In this document: positions 23,970-36,077 of the stretch, one piece after another
Layout of the letters: each line of letters begins with the position of its first letter
Position numbering within the stretch: the first letter of the stretch is position 1
NCBI RefSeq assembly: GCF_009730915.1
Contig: NC_052473.1
Coordinates: 16,760,100-16,824,099 of the forward strand
DNA from: Dioscorea cayenensis subsp. rotundata
Taxonomy: Eukaryota > Streptophyta > Magnoliopsida > Dioscoreales > Dioscoreaceae
DNA length: 64,000 bases
Direction of reading: 5' to 3'
The notes under the pieces: model-generated
What the model saw: only the letters and a program-made list of their open reading frames with translations
Told to the model about the DNA's origin: nothing
Database searches by the model: none
Program-made: the position numbers and the translations under genes

Positions 23970-24518
23970 GCGAAGAATTCCCGAAACCGACTCAGCGTGG
24001 ACCACATGCTTTCTTTGAACGGGTCGTTGCGAACTCATTTTAACACGTGGCCTCAAGATAGCCGATTTTGGGAGTATTTTACCAAGACAACCCTGAAAAA
24101 TTTCATAATTATAAATTACAAAGGTTCTAGATTTTTCATCTGCGTACATGATTACAAATCCACGCAAACATCCGAGAAAGTTCCATAATTTCAACTGAAA
24201 AAAACACATTCAACTTACACCGGACTTTTTTTCATATATCTATTAGGTTCAAATTGGTTCATATATTTTTTTATTTTTAATTGTATTCATTTTATTGTTT
24301 AAATCTTTTAATTGTCTTTTTTTAAAAAAACTTAAAAAAATTTAGATTTTTTTTGAAAAAAATTAGAAAAATTAAATCGAAAAATTTCTCACTCGACAAA
24401 TTTGGAAATTTTATGCCAGATTTTTTGTTGACTGGTCGAAATGTTTATTCAACGGATGGAAATTTTTTTCTGTCAACTTTTGCCACACCCTCTAATGAGT
24501 CCTGGCACCGCCACTGCT

Positions 24519-24588
24519 ACTAGACTAAACATCCTTTAGTAAAATTAAAAAGATAAATAAATAATTCATATAGGATGTTTAGTCTAGT
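24519..24588. repeat. Small inverted repeat
   Basis: ACTAGACTAAACATCCT (24519-24535) is perfectly inverted at 24572-24588 around a 36-bp AT-rich loop. It may be a miniature transposon relic. Downstream, GGGTTTAAATCCCTCTCC (about 24672) resembles a tRNA T-arm of an old SINE. Confidence 0.6.
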
Positions 24589-24922
24589 AAAAAATAAATA
24601 ATAAGCGGCAAACAATAAAAAATAAAAAATAGCCCAATCGTATAATACCAAAATGTAAAGAATGAGATTATGGGTTTAAATCCCTCTCCGAACAGTACTG
24701 TTCATCATGTGCATTTGGGCTCAAATACTGCTTGGTATTTTTTATATTCATAAAAAAAGACGCTTGTCACCTATTATTCAAAAAAAAAAAACTTTCGAGT
24801 TGATCATATATTCACACTAATTCAAACCTTTAAAGAAAATTAGCAAAAAAAGAAATCCATTTCTTTAATTATAATATTTTTTTTTTAAAAAAAATCAATA
24901 TATTCTAACCTGTTCCTTCCAA

Positions 24923-25050
24923 GAAACTTCAAGATTCACACATCAATCTTCTGCTTAAATCCGGCAAACTTGCTCATCAAGTAACCCAGCCCATTTAGTC
25001 CATTTCCCCAAAAACCCGTTTCTCCAATCAGATGATTCTAGAACCTCCTT
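24923..25050 (+). promoter_or_regulatory. Heat-shock-element-like motifs upstream of the lipocalin
   Basis: GAAACTTC (24923-24930), followed by AAGATTC, and TTCTAGAACCTCC (from 25036) contain GAAnnTTC and TTCnnGAAnn units as recognised by heat shock factors. The second lies about 115 bp upstream of the ATG. Heat or cold induction of this family makes the match meaningful, but binding is inferred. Confidence 0.45.
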
Positions 25051-25103
25051 TCCAAATCCTGGCGGTTAGAAACTGGCCACGTCATCATCCATTGTTATCC
25101 TCT

Positions 25104-25110
25104 TTATAAA
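25104..25110 (+). promoter_or_regulatory. TATA box of the lipocalin gene
   Basis: TTATAAA about 47 bp upstream of the ATG, just downstream of the heat-shock-element-like motifs. Confidence 0.5.
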
Positions 25111-25156
25111 CTCACACCTCCTTCACAAAGACATTATTAATCCAAAAAGCTCGGCA

Positions 25157-26493
25157 ATGGCGAAGACGACGACGATGTCGGTGGTGAAGAACCTGGACAT
25201 CAAGCGCTACATGGGACGGTGGTACGAGATCGCATCATTCCCCTCCTTCTTCCAGCCGCGCAACGGCGAGAACACTAGGGCGACGTACACGCTGAACGAA
25301 GACGGGACGGTGCATGTGCTTAACGAGACGTGGAGCAACGGCAAGCGGGATTATATCGAGGGCACGGCGTACAAGGCCGATCCGGCCAGCGATGAGGCGA
25401 AACTCAAGGTCAAGTTCTATGTGCCGCCGTTCTTGCCGATAATCCCTGTTACTGGGGATTACTGGGTGTTGTTCATTGATGAGGATTATGAGTACGCGGT
25501 CATTGGGCAGCCCTCTAGGAAATATCTCTGGGTATCATTTCATCTCTTCCTCTTTCTCTATCTCTTTTTCTTTGTGTTTCTATCTTTGAATTTAGGGTTT
25601 CTGTTGTTTGATTTACCGCATTTCAGCCTTTTGAATGAGAAATTTGGGTAATTTTTCTAAAACTCTCTTTTTTATGTTTTTTTTTTCTGTTTAGATTATA
25701 GTTTCTTTTTTTCAAATACAAGATAACAAATCACTAGTTTATTCCTTGATTTTTTTTTCTTTTTTTTGGAATTTTTTATTGTTGATTCACTGGTTGTGAT
25801 TGGGGTATGAGTTTTTTTTTATTTTTTATTTTTAAAGTCAAGTTATTTAAGGTTTTTTTTCTTAAATTAAAGTTTAGGTTTTTTTTTGAATTTTTAATTG
25901 TCACCCATAAAACATGGGAGTTTCTTCCTTTTCAAATATTATTTATCATATTTTAAATATTTTTTGAATTAGCTGTTACCTTTTGACCTTTGGCTTGAAC
26001 AATTTGGAGGTTCCTTATTCATATATATATATATACATATATGAATGAAAATTAATTAATCAAATATTTTTATTTATTATAAAAATTATTAGAATTAATA
26101 AATACTTGTTATTACTTAAAAAATAAAAATCTAAATTAAATATTTCTTTTAAACTATTCGCTTTTTATATGGTATGCAACTAAAACAAAAAAAACAAAAG
26201 AAACTTAAAACTCACACACACACATATATATTTTAATTGTTGTGAATGATGAATTGGACAACATCATATACATATGATGTTGTTTATGGGTTAATGAAAT
26301 TGCAGATACTAAGTAGAAAAACTCACATAGATGAAGAGTTGTACAATCAGTTGGTAGAGAAAGCTAAGGAAGAAGGCTATGATGTGAGCAAGCTTCACAA
26401 GACTCCACAAGCTGATCCTCCACCAGAGTCTGGGCACTTGCCCCAAATGACACCAATGGCATTTGGTGGATCAAATCCCTCTTTGGAAAGTAA
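25157..26493 (+). CDS. TIL: Temperature-induced lipocalin, frameshifted near the 3' end
   Basis: Small lipocalin that binds hydrophobic ligands and protects plasma and chloroplast membranes under heat, cold and oxidative stress (family knowledge). Exon 1 is 25157-25531, the intron 25532-26305, exon 2 starts at 26306 (phase 0; KYLW|ILSRKTH). Lipocalin block 1 is GRWYEIASFPSFFQP (about 21-35); the proline-rich loop PPFLPIIPVTGDY and block 2/3 (DEDYEYAVIG, then LWILSR) follow. The frame is canonical through KLHKTPQADPPPESG, but the conserved ending IWWIKSLFGK and stop (26461-26493) lie in the next frame. One base appears missing between about 26425 and 26450. Corrected length would be about 187 residues, as in the family; uncorrected, the frame runs to 26569 with an unrelated tail. 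Either an assembly error in the CAAA run or a real C-terminal mutation. Confidence 0.85.
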
Positions 26494-26569
26494 AACATAT
26501 TCCCCTCTTTATTATTATTATTATTATTATTTTTGCTATTATTATATTGCTTGCATATTTGGGGAATAG

Positions 26570-27749
26570 TAAATAAACTTAAACATTTGGATGATCAGTG
26601 ATTTCATGCATTAGTGTTTGTAGTTTGTAGTGTTTTTATTTGGGTAAAATGTGTATTTTGTTGGAGGATCTTATGTTGATGTTATGGAAAACTTTTATGT
26701 ATATAGCATATGTATGCAAATTGAGTTTTTATTTTGATTGTTTTGTTTGAATTGAGATTTTGTTGCCACTTCTGTTAATTTACTAGAACAACAAATTTGT
26801 TAATTTTGTTTTGCTTGATTGATTTTTGAATTTTTTTGATTTTTTTAAAAAAATCAATTTGTCTGAGGCCAATATTGACAGAATTAAGCTTGGCTGTATT
26901 GAATACATCATTATTGATAAAATATATATAAAAAAAGACTTCTTCAAAAATCTATAAGCAAAGATACAAACACCCTCGCTTAGATCATTATTCATAATGT
27001 CAGTTTTTCATTGTTCATCTGATATATATTTTTTTTCAAATACCAATGTCAGTTTAGTTGTCTTGCAATTTGCAACCTTTCATAAAAAAATTAGGAAATG
27101 CAGAACTAGATATTTCTACTAAAAGATGATATGTACCAAACGTATCTTTTCAAATATTAAATTTATTTTATAAAGGCCAAATATATGTGTATATATATAT
27201 ATTTGAAATTTTAAAAGTTGATGTGGTATTTCGCTTAAAATATGTGTATTACTAAATTGATATATTTTAAAAAGTAGAGTGACTGTTTGGAGTATTACTC
27301 CTTTAATAAATCATATTTTACTGTTTTTATTCTATCTTCCAAAACATTCTAACATGTCAACAAACACACAAAATAAACATATTAAATAGACTATTTAAAA
27401 GAGTTTTTCCGGCGATTTGCGACAGCTTGAGAGAAGAGAGAGTGTGCGGTGAAGACTTGGAATTTGGAAAAGACAAGAAAGAATAGAAGTGTGGCGATGG
27501 TAGACCCTAAGATTTAAGTTTTTCTTATATTGTCCATTTTATTTATTTTTATTTAAATTTTTAAATATAAATTAGAAGTGGGCTGCAAGCTGGCTGGCCC
27601 CAATATGCAACTTGTCCCACTCACCTACGGTCCACCTCGGATGATTCGTTGAGGCCTGTCTCCAAATGGGCCTATGAAAAGTCAGCTCAATCCATTTATT
27701 TTAATTGACCGGGTGGGTCAGCTCGATGAACTAAACCTGAATTGACATC
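26570..27749. other. Intergenic, AT-rich
   Basis: No gene recognised. An (ATT)n tract sits at 26507-26530 at the lipocalin end and a (TA)n tract near 27186-27202. Confidence 0.4.
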
Positions 27750-28405
27750 TCTATTTGCCAGTGATGAAGTGGAAGAAAAACTTGAAACAACTGATTAATG
27801 CACCATGATAGTAGTTTCCAATTGTTTGTGGGTGATGGAGTAGAAGAAGAATTTGTATTGGCTGATCAATGTATCACCAGTGATGATGATGACTGATGAG
27901 GATGATGACAGTTTTCAATTATTTGCTGGCGATGGAGTGCAAGAAGAATATGAATCTGGTGATCAATGTATCGACAGTGTTGATAATGGTAGTAGCTTTC
28001 AATTATTTGCTGCTGCTGCTGATGGAGTAGAAGAACTTGAATCTGCTGATCAATGTATCATCGGTGATGATGATAGTACTTTTCACCTGTTTGATGAATA
28101 TATACAAATAATCATGACATTGTTTTTAGGAAGAGGAACAGGGGCAAACCCACTAGAGATCCAGGGATGTGTACATGCCTCGGTAGAATAAGTGGGGACG
28201 GAACAGTGCTCATGTGGGCGCTAGAACCATCCATACACAACCACTATTTACAATTCCCAGAAATGTGTCCTCAGCCGAGAATCAAATTTCTCACTCATTC
28301 GGTGAAAATTTTATCGGTGACCCGTGCACCAATAAACCCGAAGGTCGTTGGCAATAATGATGACATTGTTGGTGGCTTTCATCTATTTGATGGAGTTGAA
28401 ATGTA
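27750..28405 (+). pseudogene. Tandem repeat-protein frame, broken by a SINE
   Basis: Four or five units of about 32-37 codons follow a pattern FQLFxGDGVEEExESxDQCIxxDDD; two are in one open frame (27853-28100), an earlier one is out of frame and ends in a stop, and a last FHLFDGVEM then stop lies after the SINE (28375-28405). The units are acidic and I do not know the protein. The split and frame changes mark it as non-functional. Confidence 0.5.
28125..28352 (-). mobile_element. SINE-like retroposon, copy 2
   Basis: Reverse complement of the element at 16406-16627 (shared CCAACGACCTTCGGG, GGCTGAGGACACATTTCTGGGA). It is flanked by an 18-bp duplication with one mismatch, AATAATCATGACATTGTT (28107-28124) and AATAATGATGACATTGTT (28353-28370). 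It interrupts the repeat-protein frame. Confidence 0.85.
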
Positions 28406-28589
28406 ATCAATGTGACATTGACTGTGATTATGCTATTCGAGTTTTGGAGATAATTAAATCAAAGAATCTGAACTGTGGATCAAATTATCAAAATTGACAG
28501 TGAAACTGTGAAAGAACCTGAATCTGCTGATGCTGAAGTTGCTTGTGATTTTGAAGTTTTTGGTTGATGATCATTGTTTGAAATTTTTT

Positions 28590-29083
28590 TTTTCTAAGAC
28601 GATCAAATAATAAGAGTCCAAGCCTACAGAAAAGATGCTAAAAAACAGTAGCCTCATAACTTTTAACTAGCAGATTTTATTGTAAATAATTTATCCATTC
28701 AATCTGTATTTCCTAGTATCAGTTATTGATTTTTAATATAAATAACAGAAATATTGGTTAAGGTTTATATTTAATTTTAAAATAAAAATTAATAGTGTTT
28801 ATGCTACAAAATGAACTCTTTTACGGAGGTGATAATGGGATGGAAAATCTCCAATCCCTGTGGAGACCCTTATCTGACGGACAGGGTGTCAATTCATCCC
28901 CATTTTCTAATGGGGGCATGAGTGGAGAATGCCCTTCTCGCCACGCGGGGATTCCCAATAATTTTTTCCCAACATTAAAACAATCCAAAGCCCTAAATAA
29001 AAATAACATTAATTTTAGATTGTATTGTACACTTTATAAGTTCTAAATTTTATGTTTTGCTCTATATTGAAAATTATTTGGAG

Positions 29084-29121
<38 letters not shown>

Positions 29122-29480
29122 TTTATATATTGGTTTGACAAGTTTATTTGAGCTCTATATATGTTGAGTAGTTTTTATATTTTTCATATATGTATCTATG
29201 TTGAGCAGTTCTTGTATTTTTCATAAATGGATGGTATTAAATTTATTTTTTAAAAATTTAAATTTTATAAGTAAAGTACTAATATGCAAATAAAGAATTC
29301 CTGTGAGGATCTTCATGGGACAAGGATGGGGAAGTAATTTTCACTATTTGGGAACGGGGGCAGGGAGGGGCCTTATCAGCCCTACTCTTTTTAAGAGATG
29401 TGAAGTAGGAGAATAAGTGTATGTTTTAAATTTATTTAATCCCGGGGTCTATCTGCTTTTATTTAAAGTTAATTACATTT
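28590..29480. other. Intergenic with hAT-like remnants
   Basis: GGAGAATGCCCTTCTCGCCACGCGGGGATTCCC (28923-28955) and GGGAACGGGGGCAGGGAGGGGCC (29349-29371) resemble the GC-rich ends of common plant hAT-derived repeats ('gcggggatgggg'). A (TA)n tract lies at 29084-29118. No gene. Confidence 0.35.
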
Positions 29481-29570
29481 TCGTAAATACCTTAAATTTG
29501 AGGGTTGTGATTGCAAAATGTCGTCCCCAAAACTGAGTATGAAGCTCTGATCTCCACTTCTCGCCGACTC

Positions 29571-29577
29571 TATAAAG
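29571..29577 (+). promoter_or_regulatory. TATA box of CSN5
   Basis: TATAAAG 62 bp upstream of the CSN5 ATG in a GC-richer stretch; transcription would start near 29600. Confidence 0.5.
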
Positions 29578-29632
29578 CCCCCTCGCACTGCGATTGTTCC
29601 AAAGCTCGGAAGGAGAAGCTCGGGGATCGGCC

Positions 29633-32600
29633 ATGGACGCGACGATGGCGCGGCAAACGTGGGAATTGGAGAACAACATCACGGCAACGTCGGAGGCCGG
29701 GGCTGACGCGGACGCGATCTACGCCTACGATGAGGCGGCGCAGGCGAAGGCGCAGCAGGAGAAACCATGGTCGCAGGATCCCAACTACTTCAAGAGGGTG
29801 AGGATTTCGGCACTGGCGCTGCTCAAGATGGTTGTCCATGCGCGCTCCGGCGGCACCATTGAGGTTATGGGCCTTATGCAGGGTAAGACTGATGGGGACG
29901 CCATTGTCGTCATGGATGCCTTCGCTCTTCCTGTTGAGGGAACTGAAACCCGCGTCAATGCTCAGGCGGATGCCTATGAGTACATGGTTGATTACTCTCA
30001 GACCAATAAGCAGGTTCAAACCCTAACCCTAACCCTTGTTCAGCTTTGAATTTGCAAAACCCTAATGTGAATCTCGTTGTTCGATCTTCTTGTTTCTTTT
30101 TCTCGTTTTTGATCTCAAGGTTAATGTTTTCCTCTTTGGTATTCGGAGAATGATTTGAAGGTATTCTCTGCAAAACTCTAATGCTTACTGCAGTGGAGTT
30201 ATTTCGATTAGCCTACAGATCATTCTCCAATTAGCCGGGCATGGAAGCTCTAATACTAGGTTTTATTTCGATTTCCCTTAGTAGTTCTGTGCAAGTGTTA
30301 GAGAGCAGCACGCTGTGAGGTTGGGATGTGTGGATTGGATTGATCTCAAAAACCCTAGTTCATCTCATGACATTAGCTCATAGCCGTTAATTAGAAATGA
30401 ACTGTATAAATGAGTTTCTTTTTTTTCTTTCTTCTGTTTCAACAATCAAAACCTTATATATATATATACATATATATCTTGTTTAGCAATCAGGCTTTTA
30501 ATCCTTAATCCAATCTCATATAGTTTGTTATCAAGTTATCAATTTCATGGTCCTTGAGCCTAATCCTTGCAGTGGTGTGGTATGCCCTTGAGTCCATACC
30601 AGCTCATGTTCTTAATGGTATTTACTGACTTGTTGATTTGATAGAAACCTTAACTTTATGCTGTGTCTCTTTATATTTGCTGAAGAGAACCGTTAATGTC
30701 AATTGTCATTTATCCAAACATTAAATCCCTTACTATTGACCTTATGAAGCACAATGTGTAAAGCTAACAAAATTGTGAGGGTCTGGCAGTATTTATTACT
30801 CATACCAGCTAGAATCCCCTAATCATAAACTGGTTATTTAGTTATTGACCAAGGTAGCTTTAATGAACTCTTAAAAGGTTTTTGAGTTCATGGTTAACTG
30901 TCTTCATCAATTGACAAGATTTTATGCTGGGCAAGCTTGAGACTGGTTATTATTTTTTAATGATCATATTTGCTGACAGGACTAGTTTTTACCAGAGCAT
31001 TTATACTTATTTGATTTCTGTTCCTGTGTGATGTGTTAGAAAGTTACTGGTGACTATTTTGTTAACCCTGCTTTGATCCAGGGTATTTACTATGTTGTTG
31101 CTTTTATTTTCTTTATTTCCTTCCTCTGTTGAGACATTACCAATTCTAGGACTATGCCTCAAGAATAATTACAATATCTGTACATTCATTTATGTTGAAA
31201 GGTTTGATATTTCTAATATAAGAACAGTAAATTTATATGTTTTCTTAATTTTGGTTATGTTACTTGGAACAAACATGCGCTCCATCTGTAAAGTTTGTCA
31301 AACGATTGTTTTATTCTGTATTTCAGGCATTCCTGCTTTGTTTATACTGACATTTATTTTGTCTATAGGCTGGTAGATTGGAGAATGTTGTTGGGTGGTA
31401 CCATTCACACCCTGGGTACGGTTGCTGGCTTTCGGGCATTGATGTATCCACACAGATGCTTAACCAGCAGTATCAGGAACCATTCTTGGCAGTGGTTATT
31501 GATCCCACTAGAACTGTTTCAGCTGGGAAGGTGGAGATTGGAGCATTTAGAACATATCCAGAAGGATACAAACCACCAGATGAGCCTGTCTCAGAGTATC
31601 AAACTATCCCACTTAACAAGATTGAAGATTTTGGAGTTCACTGCAAGCAGGTTTATATGATTAACATGGCTTCTATCATAATGTGCAGATATGATTGTTT
31701 TTGTTATAACTGATAGTTTCTTGCAGTATTATTCACTGGACATAACTTACTTCAAGTCTTCCCTAGACTGCCACCTCTTGGACCTTTTGTGGAACAAGTA
31801 CTGGGTAAACACACTTTCATCATCCCCTCTTCTAGCCAATAGAGATTATGTTGCGGGGCAGATTTCTGATCTGGGTTAGTTTGGTTTTCTTTTTTGGATG
31901 TTGATTGATTATTTTGAAGTCATTACTGTTCGAATTTGGAATTTAGTTGTGGTTTGTATAATCTATGTATTTGTCCTGCAGCTGAAAAACTGGAACAAGC
32001 AGAGAACCAACTAGCTCACACACGTTTAGGTTCTTTTCTTGTACCCTCACAGCGAAAGAAAGAGGTAAGCATGTCTTATCAGTAGTTTATAAAAGGTACT
32101 CTTTTCTTTATGCTATCTTGAATAGATGGTTTATTGATCATTGCTGAAACTGAGAAATTAGAGTGTAGAAGAGCACAAGAAGCTCATGCACACACATACC
32201 CACAAGATTTATCTTATCTAATAAATTTTACTATCTGTTTGCTCGATGCAATTTTGCATCGTATAATGCGCATTACATTTAATAAGACAACTTAATACAT
32301 TATACTTGTAAATTTGCTCAAATCAATGTCTGTACTTGGACATGACGTGGCATAATGTTAAGAAACTGCCACTTCATTTTGTCATCTTCTTTTGGAATGT
32401 GAATTCATATCCATATTTGGAAGTCTGGAGTTAGTTTTACCCTAGTGACATTTTTCAAAACCCCTAACATGGCATGCCATCAATATATGGCAGATTATCA
32501 GGTCTTATCCTCCAACCATAGATGAGGGGAGGCATCCTTGAAAAATTGAATTGTCCACCCATTTTTCATTCCTTGTCCCGAAAGTCTGATTCCATGTTGA

Positions 32601-33308
32601 TCCATGCATATTTTGTTTTTTGTTTTGTTTTTGTTTTGTTTTTGTTTATTTATTTATTTATTGTTCTTTAATGTTAAAGTACTAATATGTAGGTATATTC
32701 CAGTTTAATTTTGAAAAGGCACCAATTTTGCTTGCATTTCACCATACACTGTTTGATCTTTGACCATGTCACATACTGCCCAGATGCAAATTTCCATTGT
32801 TTTGAATACTCTTCATTTTCATCAATTTACCTTTTGACTTGTTGTATGCTTACCTGTCAGTCTTCAGCTCGAATCATATGGTTGATTTGAATGTATTCAT
32901 GTGCTAACAGCTCAAATTTTTAAAGAACATTGCGTCATTGATTTTCTTTCAAAAGCAATTATTTGGACAGTCTACTTTTTGATAAACAAATTTATTTAAA
33001 CTTTGATTGTTAATACTCCTTACATGTGGTAAAGCAAGAGGAATCCCAGTTGGCTAAGATAACTCGTGATAGCTCAAAAATTACAGTCGAGCAGGTCCAC
33101 GGTCTCATGTCACAGGTGATTAAATGTTCATTCATCAATTAGCTTGGCTATTCATTTCACCATTGCTTATGTCTATATCTTCTTCCATTCACTGAACTTA
33201 TAACAATAGGTAATCAAGGACATCCTCTTCAACTCCGTGAGGCATTCCAATGGAGCACGGCCAAGCCTCACAGATCCCTCTGGCCCTGAACCTATGGTTG
33301 AAAGTTGA
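29633..33308 (+). CDS. CSN5: COP9 signalosome subunit 5 (JAMM deneddylase), six exons
   Basis: Catalytic subunit of the COP9 signalosome, which removes NEDD8/RUB from cullins and so controls CRL ubiquitin ligases in nucleus and cytosol. Exons: 29633-30013, 31369-31650, 31727-31874, 31982-32064, 33035-33115, 33210-33308; all junctions are GT/AG and keep frame, giving 357 residues, the length of Arabidopsis CSN5. The MPN+/JAMM site is intact: Glu77 (GGTIEVMG), His139 and His141 in HSHP, Ser149 and Asp152 (GCWLSGID). The start [16 protein letters not shown] matches the family; an upstream in-frame ATG at 29594 precedes it but lies in the 5' leader. C-terminal half ([16 protein letters not shown] ... 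[19 protein letters not shown]) matches plant CSN5. The exon 5 acceptor (GTGGTAAAG) has a weak pyrimidine tract. Intron 1 opens with telomere-like AAACCCTAACCCTAACCC. Confidence 0.95.
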
Positions 33309-33660
33309 AGCAGGTTGGTGCTTGGTAGCTGATTGGGGAAAGGATCTTTTGAATGATCTTTTGTTGTGAAGCACTGAGGGCCGCATCAACCTTGTTTCAG
33401 TTTGAATCCAAGTATTCATTTGAGTTAAATCCAGGGCACTTATTTCATTGTGGTGCTCCCTTGGAAATGTTTAGAATTTGCAGTCATGAAGTTATACTTT
33501 AACCATATGGTCAATCGGGATGTTTGTTTAAAGGAGAGAAAGTTGAATGCAGTATCAGTAGAGCCAGGGTTTATATATATATACATATAATCTCCCTGGA
33601 AGATGCTGGGTGTGCATGAGTAATAAATGAGTCAATATATTGTGAGGTAAGTAATAAATG
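33309..33660 (+). terminator. 3' UTR and poly(A) signals of CSN5
   Basis: AATAAA occurs at 33622-33627 and 33653-33658, about 315-350 bp after the stop, in AT-rich sequence suitable for plant polyadenylation. Confidence 0.45.
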
Positions 33661-33999
33661 TTTAGTTCGCATTGGACTTAACCAAATCATTTAAGCTTTT
33701 TAGTATTATTTTGAGGATACTCGGGAAAAGGAATTCAACTGCTTAATTTTAAGCGCTTTTTTCAAAAAAAAAATTCACAGCACCCTCTTCATATGACAAG
33801 AGCTTACCCTTTTCCAGCTGTGAACAAAATTTATAATTCATATACATATAACTGAGCATATAAATTATTACATGTTAATGCTTCATTTCGACAACAAAAA
33901 CACACTCAAGAGACAAAACAGCATTCATCAACCGAAATCAATGGTCGTACTTGAGAGAAAGAGATCTCCATAACAAACTACAGAAAAATACTACAGGAA

Positions 34000-35140
34000 A
34001 ATCTGGATCCAAAACCAAGGTAAAGTTCTTCAGACATGGGCGGGTGTCTGTAGCACAGCTGCCATTTGCACATCATTGACCAATCACTTGTTCAAGCACA
34101 CAATCTCACATGGTCACTATGATAAAATATTAAAATAATACTTCATCTGCCAGGTAAGCTAAACAGCTGTGAGTTCCTCTGGAAAACAAAGAGACAACAA
34201 GATCTTACAACCACATCAAAATTAAACCCCAAGATTTACGCAGATGCACCAGTATAGAGTAAAACAATGATTGCTCAAAGAGGGGTATAGTAAATGGTGG
34301 ACAAGGGGCAACATTTTTATTAAATTATTGACTCAATGATTGTATATTTATCGGCAAGTTTGTGCAACAAATCATAGAAAAATGCAGTTCTTGGCCTAGG
34401 CATGCTATAAATATATACTACATATCACTTGACATATCACTAGACAACAGAAGAAGGAACCAGCAAATGAAACAAGCAAACAAGTTTGACCATCTTCTTC
34501 ATGCACAATTTTCACTTGAATACTACAATAGAATAGACACCTCAATGGCTCTTCTGATCAAAGTAAAATAATCCATGAGGCTATACTAAACGCTTAACAA
34601 CCCAGTACGATGAATTTCACATACTTACGGTCTTGAAAATAGTTAGGCTAGACAAAACATGATGCCTCACAGTTGTTAGCGAGAATTACAAGATATTGAG
34701 TATAAGAGCGTACCAAACTTGAGAATTTCTTTAGGCTTTGACTGAATGTTCTCATGTGTTGAAACAACAGCCAAAACCTGTGCTAAGCCACGGATCCTCC
34801 TGGTCGGCCTGGAGGTCAAACCACAGAGTAAACTTAATTTCCATAGCATCCGAAATAAATCCAATAAATCCAATATAACCACTTTGATTGATCCCACCAC
34901 CAACTGCAATCTAGAAAAATAACTCAAAAGCAACATTTTTGGAACAATGCAAAAACACTCCTGGGTCAAAGCAGACAGCACAATGCAAAAACATGCTGAC
35001 AAGCCAATAAAACGGCACACTACCCGGGGAGGAGAAAACTAAAAGAAGAATGAGATAATCAGGTAACTAAATTCTGAAAACTATAGTGCTGTTGCCTCCT
35101 AAAATGATTGAGGCAGTATCAAACTTTTAATAACCATTAC
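34000..35140 (-). pseudogene. Exon-like block A, decayed (copy 2 of 3, inverted)
   Basis: Reverse-complement homologue of 17430-18840. Recognisable parts are GGTCAATGATGTGCAAATGG and CAGACACCCGCCCATGTCTG (about 34036-34085) and an exon-like stretch at about 34680-34830 whose minus frame reads VLAVVSTHENIQSKPKEILKFGT. The piece homologous to the first exon of copy 1 is eroded. It forms the outer end of the minus-strand cluster, close to CSN5. Confidence 0.4.
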
Positions 35141-35223
35141 TTGATAGGTGAATGCAGAACTCATAAAGGGCAATGGAAAGAGGCTCAGCAACAACAATTT
35201 CTTAAACAGAGTAATCAAACTTT

Positions 35224-35362
35224 AAGGCTCAGATCTGACCTTTAATCAGATACACAAAGACAAGCATGAGGAATGGCTGCAGATGTCACTGGAGAAAAAT
35301 CCCTGACTTAAGCTGCCCCGTCATTTAATCCACAGGCTCTGAGGTCAAATCATCACAGCTTC
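35224..35362 (-). ncRNA. Box C/D snoRNA-like unit, family 4
   Basis: Box C GTGATGA (35350-35356) and box D CTGA (35229-35232) with stem GAAGC/GCCTT (one mismatch). Candidate guide TTAAAGGTCAGAT. The hairpin keeps CTGCAGCCAT but the opposite arm has changed (ATGACGGGGCAGC). Moderately diverged from 15368-15509. Confidence 0.55.
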
Positions 35363-35727
35363 CAATGTAATCTCATCATCCACAATATGCATAATTTCTA
35401 CTCATAAGTAATCCAACCTATACGGATAATTTAAGAAAGAATAGATTCAGATGAGAACGCAGCTGTAACCCAACTGTTCTCACATGCCTTGCATTTAAGG
35501 TCTCTCATCTTGCAAAATACACCGTGGCTCCCCTCTGGGTGGAACAGTAGTTTCTCCTCGGAGAGGTTACATGACAAAGGGATTTATTCCCTGAGAGATC
35601 TTCAAGCCACACTAACTGGTGCACTTATGTACCTACATGCCCCTTAACATCCCTTAAGTGGGAGGCACTCAATCAATGCCCACCTTAGCTTTGATTGCCA
35701 TCAGTTTCTTCTGAGAAGGACTAGAGA

Positions 35728-35874
35728 GAGGTTCAGATCCAGTCCTTTTTATCAAACACAATGCACAAACCAGAATCAAAGATGGCTGCAGTGGTGGCCG
35801 AGAGATTTGCAGGTCACACTGGGTCTGCCACGCCATTTTAATCCTGAAACTTGAGGACAAATCATCACTACCTC
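35728..35874 (-). ncRNA. Box C/D snoRNA-like unit, family 3
   Basis: Stem GAGGT/ACCTC (35870-35874 with 35728-35732), box C 35862-35868, box D 35733-35736. Guide AAAAAGGACTGGAT. The hairpin arm ATGGCGTGGCAG (35833-35844) pairs with CTGCAGCCAT; the inner stem is less perfect than in the plus-strand copy. Confidence 0.65.
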
Positions 35875-35988
35875 AGGAAAATAAAGTCATAAACTAGGGA
35901 AACTTTATAGGGCTTGCAGGCAACTAAACCCCCTTTTGACCTCAAATCCAATTCCTGACTTGCTGCAATGGACATTTGGATTATTATT

Positions 35989-36019
<31 letters not shown>

Positions 36020-36077
36020 TTGCTTTGTGTTGTTCTTGTTCTCAACCATCATTGTGTTCAAAAGAAACAAGAAACAA

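Noticed and set aside
29511-30019. Arg-rich and Leu-rich frames on both strands over CSN5 exon 1
   Set aside because: Shadows of the GC-rich first exon of CSN5.
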